Positions 8,837 to 18,225 are shown, counted from the first letter of the stretch. The stretch: DNA of 64,000 nucleotides from Rhodocyclaceae bacterium (GCA_016702335.1 JADJEF010000020.1:434001-498000), one strand, 5' to 3'. Numbers and translations: made by a program. Notes: generated by a model not told the origin, from the letters alone.

Positions 8837-10141
8837 ATGGAATTTCTACTTCTCATCGGTCTCATCTTGCTCAATGGCGTGTTTGCCATGTCCGAGATCG
8901 CACTGGTCACCGCACGCCGGGCGCGCCTGGCCAGGCTCGCCGAAGACGGTGATGGCTCCGCCGTCGTCGCCATCAAACTGCACGACGAGCCGACCCGTTT
9001 TCTATCCACCATACAGATCGGGATAACCTCGATCGGCATCCTCAACGGTATCGTCGGCGAAGCGGTACTTGCCGACCCCTTTGCCCTCTGGATGATCAAG
9101 GTGGGCATGGACAAGGACACTGCCGAAGTGCTGGCGCTGGTGCTGGTGGTGGTCTCGATCACCTATGTCTCCATCGTCATCGGCGAGCTGGTGCCCAAGC
9201 GCATCGGCCAGTTCAACCCCGAAGGTATTGCCCGCCTCGTCGCGCACCCCATGCAATTGCTGTCGGTCGTCACCCGCCCGTTCGTGCGTCTGCTGAGTTT
9301 TTCCACCGACACCATCCTGCGCCTCATCGGCCAGCGGCAAGCCCCCGGGCAAACGGTGACCGAAGAAGAAATTCACGCCATGCTGCAAGAAGGTTCGGAT
9401 GCGGGTGTGATCGAGCAGCAGGAGCGCGAAATGGTGCGCAACGTGTTCCGTCTCGATGACCGGCACATTGGTTCGCTGATGATTCCGCGCTCCGACATCG
9501 TGTATCTCGATCTCAATCTGCCCATTGAAGAAAACCTCACATGGGCGGCGCAGTCAGAACACTCGCGCTTTCCTGTGTGTCGGGGCGGTCTGCATGACAT
9601 CCTCGGCATTACCAGTACCAAGCAGTTGTACAACCAGTCGATCAAGGGCGAGACCGTCAATCTGGAATCACACATGCAGCAGGCGGTTTTTGTGCCGGAA
9701 ACCCTCAACGGCATGGATCTGCTCGACCACTTCCGCGCCTCTGGCACGCAGATGGTGCTGGTAGTGGACGAATACGGCGAGGTGCAGGGGCTGGTGACCT
9801 TGCAAGACATTCTCGAAGCGCTCACCGGCGAGTTCCAGCCACGCAATCAGGAAGATGCTTGGGCCGTGCAGCGCGATAACGGCTCGTGGCTGCTCGACGG
9901 GCTGATCCCGATCCCTGAGCTGAAAGACCGGCTGGCGCTCAAAGCCGTGCCCGACGAAGACAAGGGTCGCTACCACACGCTCAGTGGTCTGATGATGTGG
10001 CTGCTCGGCCGCCTGCCACAGACCGGCGACAAGACGACCTGGGAAGGCTGGGAACTGGAGATTGTCGATCTCGACGGCAAGCGCGTCGATAAAGTGCTGG
10101 CTACCCAATTGCCCGACCTTGAGGAGCCGGCGGCCAGTTGA
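8837..10141 (+). CDS. CNNM/CBS-domain membrane protein (CorB/HlyC family)
   Basis: Membrane protein of the DUF21-CBS-CorC_HlyC class, linked in various bacteria to magnesium/cobalt efflux or polyamine export; the old name hemolysin is misleading. The N-terminal ~140 residues hold three or four membrane segments (MEFLLLIGLILLNGVFAMSE; VVVSITYVSIVIGELVPKRI). A CBS pair follows (about 205-330, DEYGEVQGLVTLQDILEALTGE), then a C-terminal transporter-associated domain. 434 aa. It starts 9 bp after ispH and may be cotranscribed. Substrate not inferable. Confidence 0.88.
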   Translation: MEFLLLIGLILLNGVFAMSEIALVTARRARLARLAEDGDGSAVVAIKLHDEPTRFLSTIQIGITSIGILNGIVGEAVLADPFALWMIKVGMDKDTAEVLALVLVVVSITYVSIVIGELVPKRIGQFNPEGIARLVAHPMQLLSVVTRPFVRLLSFSTDTILRLIGQRQAPGQTVTEEEIHAMLQEGSDAGVIEQQEREMVRNVFRLDDRHIGSLMIPRSDIVYLDLNLPIEENLTWAAQSEHSRFPVCRGGLHDILGITSTKQLYNQSIKGETVNLESHMQQAVFVPETLNGMDLLDHFRASGTQMVLVVDEYGEVQGLVTLQDILEALTGEFQPRNQEDAWAVQRDNGSWLLDGLIPIPELKDRLALKAVPDEDKGRYHTLSGLMMWLLGRLPQTGDKTTWEGWELEIVDLDGKRVDKVLATQLPDLEEPAAS

Positions 10142-10144
10142 GCC

Positions 10145-10173
10145 GCCCTGCGCTGCCGAGCGCACAGCAGGGC
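10145..10173. terminator. Hairpin between convergent genes
   Basis: Inverted repeat GCCCTGC...GCAGGGC between the convergent ends of the CBS protein and the histidine kinase. No T-run follows on either strand, so a role in termination is only suggested by position. Confidence 0.3.
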
Positions 10174-10195
10174 ACAGCGCTTGAGAGCACGCCCC

Positions 10196-13177
10196 TCAGG
10201 CGTTGTGATTGAGGTCGAGAATTGCGTGGGCTTCGGCCACCGCGGTTTCCAGCAAGGTGCACAGTTGCGCAACCTCGGCCGGCGCGATGGTCTGGCCGCT
10301 CTTGGCCAGATATTCCTGATGCATGGCCAACTCGGCCACCAGAACCATGCCCATATTGCCGGCGGTTCCCTTGATTTTGTGCGCCACGGCTGCCTGCGCC
10401 GGCGCATCGGCGGCGGCATGATAGGCGGCCAACAACTCGCCCCCCTGAGACACAAATAGCTTGATCAGCCTCAGATACAGCGCGCCGCGACCCCGCAGCC
10501 GTGACATCGCTTCTTCAATCTGAATAACTTCCAGCCCCTCAGGCACCTTCATGTCCGTAACCAATGGGCTGGCCACAGGAACCGTAACCGGAACAGGAGC
10601 GCGGCACTCGGGGTCGCTTGCCGCCCTCCGTGGCGATAGTGCGCGCGCCAGCGCCGCCATCAGCGCGTCGAATACGACCGGCTTGACCACATGGTCGTTC
10701 ATGCCGGCAGCGAGACTGCGCTCACGATCACCACTGAGCCCATGCGCGGTCATGGCAATGATAGGCAGCGCGGCGTTGGCCGGGTCAGCGCGCAAGGCAG
10801 CGGTAGCGGCAAAGCCATCCATCAGCGGCATCTGAATATCCATCAGCACCGCTGCGAAGGGCGGCTGCCCTGCCGCACGACGCCGGGTCACCCACTGCAC
10901 AGCCTGCGCTCCGTCATCGGCGAGCGTCACCTGGGCACCTTCGGCCGTCAAAAACGCGCGTGCGACTTCCTGATTGATGAGGTTGTCATCGACCAGCAAA
11001 ATTTCCACGCCGGCGAGATCGAGTGGCGCTGACTCTGGTACCTCGGTCGCCGCTATACGCGCCAAGGACTCCACCGACGCGCCGACCGCCGCACTCGCCA
11101 ACGCACCCAGGCTCTTGCCTGCCGACGTAGTCGTCGCTGCCCGAAGCACGGCGCGGTCGTGATCGCCGGCCTCTCCCGCCGCACCGAGGCGCAAGGGCAA
11201 AGTGAAGAAAAATACACTTCCCTGCCCGGGCACGCTGCGCGCACCTATCGTGCCGCCCATCAACTCCACCAGCCGTTTGCAGATCGCGAGCCCCAGTCCG
11301 GTGCCGCCGAAGCGGCGCGAGATAGAGGTATCGGCCTGTTGAAACGACTTGAACAGGCGCCCAAGTTGTTCCTCATCCATGCCGATGCCGGTGTCCTCAA
11401 CCACAAAACGCAAGGTCTGCATGCCTTCGCTGAGCTTTCCTGCGGGCTGCACCCGCAGACAGAGGCGCCCGGCTTCGGTAAATTTCAGCGCATTGTTGCT
11501 CAGGTTGGTGAGCACCTGCCCCAAACGCAGCATGTCTCCACGCACCCAGCGTGGCGTAGCAGGTGCGATGTCAAGCGCAACCGCGAGCCCTTTTTCCTCA
11601 GCGCGCACCGAGAGCAGGTCAAGTGTGTTGTGCATCAACTCGTGCAGATCAAACTCGGCTGATTCGATCGCCAGTTGCCCGGCCTCGACCTTGGAAAAAT
11701 CAAGCACATCGTTCACTACGCGCAGCAAGGCATCGGCCGAGTAGCGCTGCTTGGCCAGAAAGCCGCGCTGCCGTTCATCAAGCGCTGTGCGCTCAAGCAA
11801 TTGCACCATACCGAGCAAACCATTGAGCGGCGTTCGAATCTCGTGGCTCATGTTGGCGAGAAAATCACTCTTGGCGCGATTGGCCGCATCGGCGGCATCG
11901 CGCGCCACCGCCAGTGCCTGCTCGGTGCGCTTGGCCGCTGTGACATCCTGCACCGACCCAATCAACCCGGCATGCTCGTCGGTTTCCAGGGTCAGACGGG
12001 CGAGCACATTGAGCCAGATCGTGCGCCCGTCACTGGGCCGCCGATACACCGTCGAGAACGATACCTCTTGTCCATCAGTCCCCTCTTGCGCCATGAAGCC
12101 CAGCTCCCGCATCCGCTTGAGCGCCCCCTCACGACCGGGCAGCGAATCTTCGCCGCTACGCATGTGCGCCAGACGTTCGGCAAACTCCGGGCTGACGGCG
12201 GCCACGCCATCATAAAAACCGGCAATGGCGTAGCTGCCCGCCGGATTGATGGCGAAGCCCATCAGGGTGGCGGCGCGCTCATCGAGCCAGAGCACCGGCG
12301 TCACCAGATCGTAGAACCAAAACGCCGAGTGGGTCAGTTCGAGCACGTTTTCGGCGCTTTGCTTGGCGCGCTGCAGTTCGCGGGTACGCGCTTGCACTTT
12401 TTGCTCGAGCGAGGCATTCAGGTCACGTACCTGGCTTTCCACTTCCATGCGCAGGCGCACATCATGTTCCAGATTGAGAATGGCCGAGTGCAGTGAGCGT
12501 TGCATGCCGGCAAAGCCATCGGCCAGCAAATCGATCTCATCACCCACGTTGCCATCCTGCAGGCGCGACAGGTGCAGGGGTTCCTCAAGATTGTCAGGGG
12601 TACGCGTGCTGACGAAACGGGCCATCTTGCGCAGATGACGGGTCACCATCCACTCAAACAGGGCGAGCATGAGCAGTGTCGCCAGACTGAGCTGCAACAG
12701 CGCATTGCGAAAGGCACCCCCGTATTTCTGCCAAAGCTCGCCGCGAATTCGCTGGCGATCGATGATGACGTGCAATTCACCCGCCTTGGTTTGCGCACCC
12801 AGGGCCATGGCAGACAGGTCGTAGCTGCGTTGCTCGGCCCCCTCCTGACTTTTGCCCAGATCGAGCAGCGTTTTGTGGGGATCGGCGATGCGCACGCGCA
12901 CCACGCCCGGGATCGCGAGCAGCGAATCGGCCGAACGCTCTAGCTGCGCTTGATCGTAGGTCCAGACGGCCGCGGCCACCAAAGGCACATGCGTGGTTTG
13001 GATGCGCGCCAGCTCAATATCGAGGCTGCGCTGAGTCTGCTGATAATCATTCCATAGCTCGCGGGCCGCAATCGCCATGGAAATCAGCAACGACAGCGCC
13101 AGCGTCGCCAACACCAAACGCACACTCAGGCGACGTAGTGGTCTGGCTTGCAAAGAATCGATTTTCGGAGTGCGCAC
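10196..13177 (-). CDS. Hybrid sensor histidine kinase with REC and Hpt domains
   Basis: Inner-membrane phosphorelay kinase, 993 aa. Order: TM1 (about 18-40, LVLATLALSLLISMAIA), periplasmic sensor region to about 160, TM2 (LQLSLATLLMLALFEWMV), HAMP-like linker, coiled coil, PAS domain (about 290-430), HisKA with phospho-acceptor His in MSHEIRTPLNG, HATPase_c (DTGIGMDEEQLGRLF, GGTGLGLAICK), receiver domain with VLMDIQMPLMDG, and a C-terminal Hpt with HKIKGTAGNMG. This is an ArcB/BarA-like tripartite layout. No response regulator gene is adjacent, so the partner and signal are unknown. Confidence 0.92.
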   Translation of the reverse strand: MRTPKIDSLQARPLRRLSVRLVLATLALSLLISMAIAARELWNDYQQTQRSLDIELARIQTTHVPLVAAAVWTYDQAQLERSADSLLAIPGVVRVRIADPHKTLLDLGKSQEGAEQRSYDLSAMALGAQTKAGELHVIIDRQRIRGELWQKYGGAFRNALLQLSLATLLMLALFEWMVTRHLRKMARFVSTRTPDNLEEPLHLSRLQDGNVGDEIDLLADGFAGMQRSLHSAILNLEHDVRLRMEVESQVRDLNASLEQKVQARTRELQRAKQSAENVLELTHSAFWFYDLVTPVLWLDERAATLMGFAINPAGSYAIAGFYDGVAAVSPEFAERLAHMRSGEDSLPGREGALKRMRELGFMAQEGTDGQEVSFSTVYRRPSDGRTIWLNVLARLTLETDEHAGLIGSVQDVTAAKRTEQALAVARDAADAANRAKSDFLANMSHEIRTPLNGLLGMVQLLERTALDERQRGFLAKQRYSADALLRVVNDVLDFSKVEAGQLAIESAEFDLHELMHNTLDLLSVRAEEKGLAVALDIAPATPRWVRGDMLRLGQVLTNLSNNALKFTEAGRLCLRVQPAGKLSEGMQTLRFVVEDTGIGMDEEQLGRLFKSFQQADTSISRRFGGTGLGLAICKRLVELMGGTIGARSVPGQGSVFFFTLPLRLGAAGEAGDHDRAVLRAATTTSAGKSLGALASAAVGASVESLARIAATEVPESAPLDLAGVEILLVDDNLINQEVARAFLTAEGAQVTLADDGAQAVQWVTRRRAAGQPPFAAVLMDIQMPLMDGFAATAALRADPANAALPIIAMTAHGLSGDRERSLAAGMNDHVVKPVVFDALMAALARALSPRRAASDPECRAPVPVTVPVASPLVTDMKVPEGLEVIQIEEAMSRLRGRGALYLRLIKLFVSQGGELLAAYHAAADAPAQAAVAHKIKGTAGNMGMVLVAELAMHQEYLAKSGQTIAPAEVAQLCTLLETAVAEAHAILDLNHNA

Positions 13178-13302
13178 CGGCGTAGGGGAAAAGGTCGTTT
13201 GGCGAATGAATCGGCATCATCGCGTGTTCATATTTTCTCTGACTATACCCAATATTTACATGCTGACGGTAGTGCTGGACAGGGCTCGCGACGAGGGCCG
13301 GC

Positions 13303-16300
13303 TCAATGGAAGTCATGACTGGTCACCGTCAGCTCACCGAGCAGTGCACTGTGATCAAACAGGCGCTTGGCAATGAGATGCACCACAATGTGCTCACCCT
13401 GCCCCTGCACCTGCAACTGCCCGGCCACACCGAGCAGCCGGCTACCCACCAGCAGCGCCCGCTGCCGCTCGAACACGTCACGAAACACCACCACATTGGC
13501 GCTGCCCGTTTCGTCTTCCAGTGTCACGAAAATCACCCCGCTGGCGGTACCTGGCCGTTGCCGGCAGGTCACCAGCCCGGCCACGCGCACCAGCGCGCGG
13601 TCGCCGCAAGCGGCCAGACCGGCGGCAGCCACATAACGCCGGGTGAGCAGACGCTCGCGCAGCAGCGCCAGCGGATGCCGCCCCAGCGTCAGGCTCAGGC
13701 GCCGGTAGTCGGCGACGATCTCTTCACCTTCGCGCGCCGGAGTCAGCGCGAGCGGCGCTTCACGCACCGCCATGCCCGCCAGCATGTCTTTTGCCAGCGG
13801 CACCGCAGCCGCCTGCCATGCGGCCTGCCGCCGGTGACCAGCGAGCGACCGTAATGCTCCGGCATCAGCCAGGCGGTCCAGATCGCCACGATCGAGCCCG
13901 GCGCGCGCAGCCAAATCGGCCAGATCAACAAAGGCACGTTCCTTGCGCGCCATCACGATGCGTTGCGCCGCCGCCCCATGAACGCCTTTGATCTGATGCA
14001 GACCGAGGCGGACGGCACCAACCGCCGTATTACCAGCGCCGACTTGCGGAAATACCGGCACCACCGTCGATTCCCAATCGCTGTTCAGCACATCCACCGG
14101 CAATACCGTCACCCCATGCCGCTGCGCATCCTGCACCAACTGCGCCGGGGCATAAAAACCCATCGGCTGGGCATTGAGCAGGCCCGCCAGAAAGGCGGCC
14201 GGATGATGGCACTTGAGCCACGCCGACACATAGACCAGCAAGGCAAAGCTGGCCGCGTGCGACTCAGGAAAGCCATAGTCACCAAAGCCCTCGATCTGGC
14301 GATAGAGCGACTCAGCAAATTCGGGCGTGTAACCACGCTCGGCCATGCCGCCCAGCAAGCGCTCGCGAAACGGCTCAAGCCCGCCCTTGCGCTTCCAGGC
14401 CGCCATGGCGCGGCGCAACTTGTCGGCTTCGCCCGGCGTGAAACCGGCGGCCACAATGGCGATCTGCATCGCCTGTTCCTGAAAAATAGGCACACCCAGC
14501 GTGCGCTCCAGCACCCCGCGGACCGCCTCCGATGGGTAGCTCACCGGCTCGCTGCCCTCGCGCCGACGCAGATAAGGGTGCACCATGTTGCCCTGAATCG
14601 GCCCCGGGCGAACGATGGCGACTTCGATCACCAGATCGTAAAAGGTACGCGGCTTGAGCCGGGGCAGCATGGCCATCTGGGCGCGTGATTCGATTTGAAA
14701 CACGCCCACCGTATCGCCACGCGAAATCATGCGGTAGGTCTCGGGGTCTTCGGCGGGAATGTCTTGCATGGCCAAGGGTCCCCCGATCACCCGCCCGACC
14801 ACATCGAGCATGCGCCGGATGGCCGAGAGCATGCCCAGCGCCAGCACATCGACTTTCATCAGGCCGAGGGCATCAATATCGTCTTTATCCCACTGGATCA
14901 GCGTGCGCTCGGGCATGGCGGCGTTTTCGATCGGCACCAGACGATCGAGCCGCCCGCGGGCAATGACAAAGCCGCCGACATGCTGCGACAGATGGCGGGG
15001 CATGCCCTTGAGCGCACGCGCCACCGCCAGCCAGCGCTGCACCTCGGGCGAGGCGGCATCGATGCCCACCTCGGCCATGCGCGCCGCCAGTTCGTCGCTA
15101 CTGGCCAACCACGCCAGATTGCCGGCCAGCAGATCGATCACCTCACCCGCGATGCCCAGCGCCCGCCCGGCATCGCGCAAGGCTCCGCGCGTACGGTAGC
15201 AGACCACCGCCGCCGCCAGCGCGGCCCGCTCGCGGCCATATTTGGCATAGATGTGCTGAATGACTTCTTCGCGCCGTTCGTGCTCGAAATCGACATCAAT
15301 GTCGGGCGGCTCATTGCGCTCACGCGAGACAAAGCGCTCAAAGAGCATGCTGCCGCGCGCCGGATCAACCTCGGTAATGCCCAGCGCGTAGCACACCGCC
15401 GAATTGGCCGCCGAGCCCCGCCCCTGACACAAAATGTCCTGCCCGCGTGCCCACGCCACAATCTCATAGACGGTGAGGAAATATGGGGCGTAGTCCAGAT
15501 CGGCAATCAGGGCGAACTCATGATCGACCTGCGCGCGCACCTTGGCCGGCACGCCCTGCGGGTAGCGCACGGTCAGCCCCGCTTCGGTACGCTCGACCAG
15601 ATACGCCATGGGTGTCATGCCGGCCGGCACGACTTCATCGGGGTATTCGTAGCGCAACTCGTCGAGTGAAAAATGGCATTGCGTGGCCACATGCAGGGTC
15701 TCGGCGAGCAGGTCGGGCGGGTACAGCCGGGCCAGGGCCAAGCGACTGCGCAAGTGGCGCTCGCCATTGGCAAACAGCGCGGAGCCGGCCTCGGTCACGG
15801 TGGTGTTGTGGCGCAACGCGGTGAGCACATCTTGCACCGGCCGGCGCGAGCGCACATGCATATGCACATCGCCCGCAGCGAGCAGCGGCAGCCCGGTGCG
15901 CGCCGAGAGCGCTCGTGCCGCAGCCAGACGCTGAGCATCGTCGGGGGCCAGATGCCGCTCATAGGCGACCCAGGCGCGGCCGCGAAAGTGCTCGGCCAGC
16001 CAAACGGCGGCGTCAACCGCCGTATCACCAGCGCCGACTTGCGGAACAAGGATCGCGAGGCAATCGGGCACACCATCACCATCCCATCCCGCCAGATCAT
16101 TGCGCGTCAGGTGATAACGGCCCTTTTCGGCACGCCGCCGGCCCAGCGAAATCAGCGCCGAGAGATTGCCATAGCCGGCGCGGTTCTGCGCCAGCAACAC
16201 CAGCTTCATGCCGCACGCCAGCCACACCTCAGTGCCGTGAATCAGCCGCAGCGGTTGCTCTGCCTCCGCCACTGCCAGATGCGCCCGCACACTACCGGCG

Positions 16301-16437
16301 AAAGAGCACTCATCGGTAACCGCCAGCGCCCGGTAACCCAGCGCTAGCGCACGTGCCACCAACTCTTCAGCGTGCGAGGCGCCACGCAGAAAGCTGAAAT
16401 TGGAAAGGCAGTGCAGCTCAGCGTAATCGGGCAGCAT
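13303..16437 (-). CDS. dnaE2: Error-prone DNA polymerase DnaE2 (ImuC)
   Basis: Damage-inducible C-family polymerase for translesion synthesis. 1044 aa: PHP domain at the N-terminus (YAELHCLSNFSFLRGAS), polymerase core with catalytic acidic residues in PDIDVDFEHERREEV and QWDKDDIDALGLMKVD, tandem HhH region (QIKGVHG), and an OB domain near the end (VRVAGLVTCRQRPGTASG). Two dispersed repeats lie in it, one in the PHP region (PQVGAGDTAVD) and one before the HhH region (PQVGAGNTAVG). imuA and imuB, the usual upstream partners, are absent here; the frameshifted integron integrase lies 18 bp upstream on the same strand and may share its SOS promoter. Confidence 0.95.
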   Translation of the reverse strand: MLPDYAELHCLSNFSFLRGASHAEELVARALALGYRALAVTDECSFAGSVRAHLAVAEAEQPLRLIHGTEVWLACGMKLVLLAQNRAGYGNLSALISLGRRRAEKGRYHLTRNDLAGWDGDGVPDCLAILVPQVGAGDTAVDAAVWLAEHFRGRAWVAYERHLAPDDAQRLAAARALSARTGLPLLAAGDVHMHVRSRRPVQDVLTALRHNTTVTEAGSALFANGERHLRSRLALARLYPPDLLAETLHVATQCHFSLDELRYEYPDEVVPAGMTPMAYLVERTEAGLTVRYPQGVPAKVRAQVDHEFALIADLDYAPYFLTVYEIVAWARGQDILCQGRGSAANSAVCYALGITEVDPARGSMLFERFVSRERNEPPDIDVDFEHERREEVIQHIYAKYGRERAALAAAVVCYRTRGALRDAGRALGIAGEVIDLLAGNLAWLASSDELAARMAEVGIDAASPEVQRWLAVARALKGMPRHLSQHVGGFVIARGRLDRLVPIENAAMPERTLIQWDKDDIDALGLMKVDVLALGMLSAIRRMLDVVGRVIGGPLAMQDIPAEDPETYRMISRGDTVGVFQIESRAQMAMLPRLKPRTFYDLVIEVAIVRPGPIQGNMVHPYLRRREGSEPVSYPSEAVRGVLERTLGVPIFQEQAMQIAIVAAGFTPGEADKLRRAMAAWKRKGGLEPFRERLLGGMAERGYTPEFAESLYRQIEGFGDYGFPESHAASFALLVYVSAWLKCHHPAAFLAGLLNAQPMGFYAPAQLVQDAQRHGVTVLPVDVLNSDWESTVVPVFPQVGAGNTAVGAVRLGLHQIKGVHGAAAQRIVMARKERAFVDLADLAARAGLDRGDLDRLADAGALRSLAGHRRQAAWQAAAVPLAKDMLAGMAVREAPLALTPAREGEEIVADYRRLSLTLGRHPLALLRERLLTRRYVAAAGLAACGDRALVRVAGLVTCRQRPGTASGVIFVTLEDETGSANVVVFRDVFERQRALLVGSRLLGVAGQLQVQGQGEHIVVHLIAKRLFDHSALLGELTVTSHDFH
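14021..14050 (-). repeat. 30-bp dispersed repeat, copy 5 (in dnaE2)
   Basis: Variable stretch TAAT, terminal GGCGGT. Read as PQVGAGNTAV between the palm/fingers part and the HhH part of DnaE2. Confidence 0.92.
16016..16045 (-). repeat. 30-bp dispersed repeat, copy 6 (in dnaE2)
   Basis: Second copy in the same gene, read as PQVGAGDTAV in the PHP domain. It shares the unusual terminal GGCGGT with copy 5. Confidence 0.92.
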
Positions 16438-16455
16438 GGCGCCACAGTGTAGGCA

Positions 16456-17456
16456 TCAGTGCAAATGATCGAGCGGACTGACCACGCCCCGCCCACCCTT
16501 GTTGAGCACATGGGTGTAGATCATGGTGGTGGAAACATCGCTGTGCCCAAGCAACTCTTGCACCGTGCGTATGTCGTAGCCGCCTTCAAGCAGGTGGGTG
16601 GCGAAACAGTGGCGCACGTATGTGGTGACACCGGTTTGACGATACCCGCCTTGTCAGCGGCGCATTTAACCGCCCGCTGTACGCGCTTTTCATCCACATG
16701 ATGCCGGCGTACCGCGCCACTGCGCGGGTCGGTTGAAAACCCGGCCGCCGGAAACACGTATTGCCAGCCAAACTGTTCTGCTGCCTTGGGGTATTTCACC
16801 GCCAGCGCATTGGGCAGCCACACATCGCCACGCCCTGCCGCCAGATCGGCCTCATGCACCGCACGACGCCAGGCGATTTTGGTTTGCATTGGGGCAATGA
16901 GCTTTTGCGGCAGCATGGTGACCCGGTCTTTACCGCCCTTGCCGTCACGCACCAGAAGCTCGCCCCGGCGCAGATCAACATCCTTCACCCGTAAGCGCAA
17001 AGCTTCGAGCAGGCGCAGGCCGGCACCATAGAGCAGGCTGGCAATCAGCTGCATTTCCGGATCAGCGATCTGCGCCAGCAGACGCTCGGTATCGTGCCGG
17101 TCAAGCACCGTGGGCAGGCGTACCGGCCTCTTGGCGCGCACCACATCGTCGAGCCAGGGCAGCTCGCTTTCCAACACCTCTTTGTAAAGAAAGAGCAGCG
17201 CCGAAAGCGCTTGCGTCTGCGTCGAGGCGCTGACATTGCGCTCACTGGCCAGCATGGACAAAAACGCCTCAACCTCGGGCTTGCCCATGGTGGCGGGGTG
17301 ACGCTTGCCATGAAAGAAAATGAAACGGCGTATCCAGCCCAAGTAAGCGGTTTCGGTGCGAATGCTGTAATGCTTGAGCCGAATTCGGTCGCGCACGCGG
17401 TCAAGCAAGCGAGGGGCTTCGGGGGGCGTCGGGGCGGGAGCAGGCATTGTGGGCAT
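16456..17456 (-). pseudogene. intI: Integron integrase IntI, frameshifted
   Basis: Tyrosine recombinase of integrons. The IntI-specific extra segment is present: ALAVKYPKAAEQFGWQYVF followed by STDPRSGAVRRHHV. The catalytic Arg lies in GAGLRLLEALRLRVKD. After KPVSPHT the frame is lost: one base is missing near 16613-16618 (ACGTGCGCC where ACGCTGCGCC would be needed). The other frame then reads RHCFATHLLEGGYDIRTV, GHSDVSTTMIYTHVLNK and SPLDHLH, ending with TGA at 16456-16458, so the rest of the catalytic domain (His, His, Tyr) is intact. A sequencing indel could give the same picture. It is oriented away from the cassette array as expected, and dnaE2 starts 18 bp after its stop. Confidence 0.9.
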
Positions 17457-17479
17457 AAAGGTAGGCTCAGACCTGATAA

Positions 17480-17506
17480 CTGTATTAATTTACAGTATAT
17501 TGCCAA
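17480..17506 (-). promoter_or_regulatory. LexA (SOS) operator at the intI promoter
   Basis: The 16-mer CTGTATTAATTTACAG (17480-17495) fits the enterobacterial/betaproteobacterial LexA box CTGT-N8-ACAG exactly, with an A/T-rich centre. It lies 24-40 bp upstream of the intI start (17456). On the minus strand TTGGCA (17501-17506) could be the -35 box, with the operator covering the -10 region. SOS control of integron integrases by LexA is established for class 1 and Vibrio integrons; lexA is in this window at 63373-63978. Confidence 0.85.
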
Positions 17507-17515
17507 TCATGCCTA

Positions 17516-17698
17516 TTGCCTACCCACCTGTGCAAGCATGGGCTCGACTTCATCGACGCGGTGCTGGACAGCCGCTACCGACTCAACGTTGAGCGCGTGC
17601 GTGGCAGCGCACAGCGGATGCAATCACTCGCCTACGTGTTTGATATGCTGGCTGTGCCGACGGTGGTGCATATGGCGCGCGAAGACGCCCTGCAGATC
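17516..17698 (+). pseudogene. Truncated BrnT-like toxin (first cassette position)
   Basis: From TTG 17516 the frame reads a BrnT-like RelE-fold pattern: KHGLDFIDAV, YVFDMLAVPTVVH and REDALQI. It then runs abruptly into the reversed attC at 17698, so the C-terminal strand is missing. The N-terminus is also shorter than usual. A fragment of the cognate antitoxin type (18342-18443) lies about 640 bp further on, suggesting a former toxin-antitoxin cassette split by an insertion. Being next to intI, it occupies the attI-proximal position. Confidence 0.55.
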
Positions 17699-17760
17699 GT
17701 AAAAGTAACCGGCGCTGCGCGGCTTTATCGCGCAGCGTCCGTGTTGACTGCCGGGTTATG
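17698..17760 (-). other. attC site A (reversed, lacks its R' box)
   Basis: On the minus strand the order is GCATAAC (degenerate RYYYAAC box), CCGGCAGTCAACACGGAC, hairpin GCTGCGCG/CGCGCAGC (17714-17721 with 17729-17736), then GCCGGTTAC. The hairpin region is nearly identical to attC site C at 20426-20448, as in the homogeneous attC families of chromosomal integrons. At the expected crossover the sequence goes ACG|ATCTG, so the GTTRRRY box is replaced by the brnT fragment. The stop of the upstream minus-strand gene lies in the GCATAAC box. Confidence 0.75.
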
Positions 17761-17983
17761 CCGCTGTGAGAACCGCTCGCCTGACAGCGGTAGGGAGTTC
17801 AACGGATGCAAAAAAATCGCTGGGATAGAGGTAATCGTCCCCAGACTCATCAAGGACGCGAACGAGACCATGTTTTGATGCTGAAGCATCAGGAATGGCA
17901 ACGTAGATTTTTCGGGTTTCAAGAGAGGCACCGTAACCTTCGTTCTTGAGACAGATCACTAGAAAGCGAGATGAGCGAGCCAT
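17756..17983 (-). CDS. Small conserved hypothetical cassette protein
   Basis: 75 aa, beginning MARSSRFLVICLKNEGYG and containing LPDASASKHG-like and DESGDDYLYPSDFF segments. The latter resembles a short protein family seen in proteobacterial genomes that I cannot name functionally. No signal peptide or membrane segment. It starts 2 bp after the preceding minus-strand gene and stops (TAA) inside the attC core, the typical way an integron cassette gene ends. Confidence 0.6.
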   Translation of the reverse strand: MARSSRFLVICLKNEGYGASLETRKIYVAIPDASASKHGLVRVLDESGDDYLYPSDFFASVELPTAVRRAVLTAA

Positions 17984-17985
17984 AG

Positions 17986-18225
17986 TCAGTAACCTTCGAT
18001 AAGGCGTTTGATTTTCATTTCAAATTTACCAATGCCGGATGCTTCATACCAATGAACCTCCGCCAAATAGACTGACCCATCATCAAGCCGAACACGGGCG
18101 ATACCTTTACGCTTTCGCCAATGCCCTTTCCCGTAAAGCTTTCGCAGCCGAGCAACTTCACGAATGCCAGACCCAGTCGCAAATGTCTCAACGTGGGTAA
18201 TCTCTCCAAGGACATGAAAGTGCAT
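17986..18225 (-). CDS. Small conserved hypothetical cassette protein
   Basis: 79 aa, MHFHVLGEITHVETFATGSG then RKLYGKGHWRKRKGIARV and YLAEVHWYEASGIGKFEMKI. Looks like a compact basic beta-rich protein of a family often found in proteobacterial mobile regions, function unknown. The next gene begins 2 bp downstream, so the two form one cassette, which is oriented opposite to the rest of the array. Confidence 0.65.
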   Translation of the reverse strand: MHFHVLGEITHVETFATGSGIREVARLRKLYGKGHWRKRKGIARVRLDDGSVYLAEVHWYEASGIGKFEMKIKRLIEGY

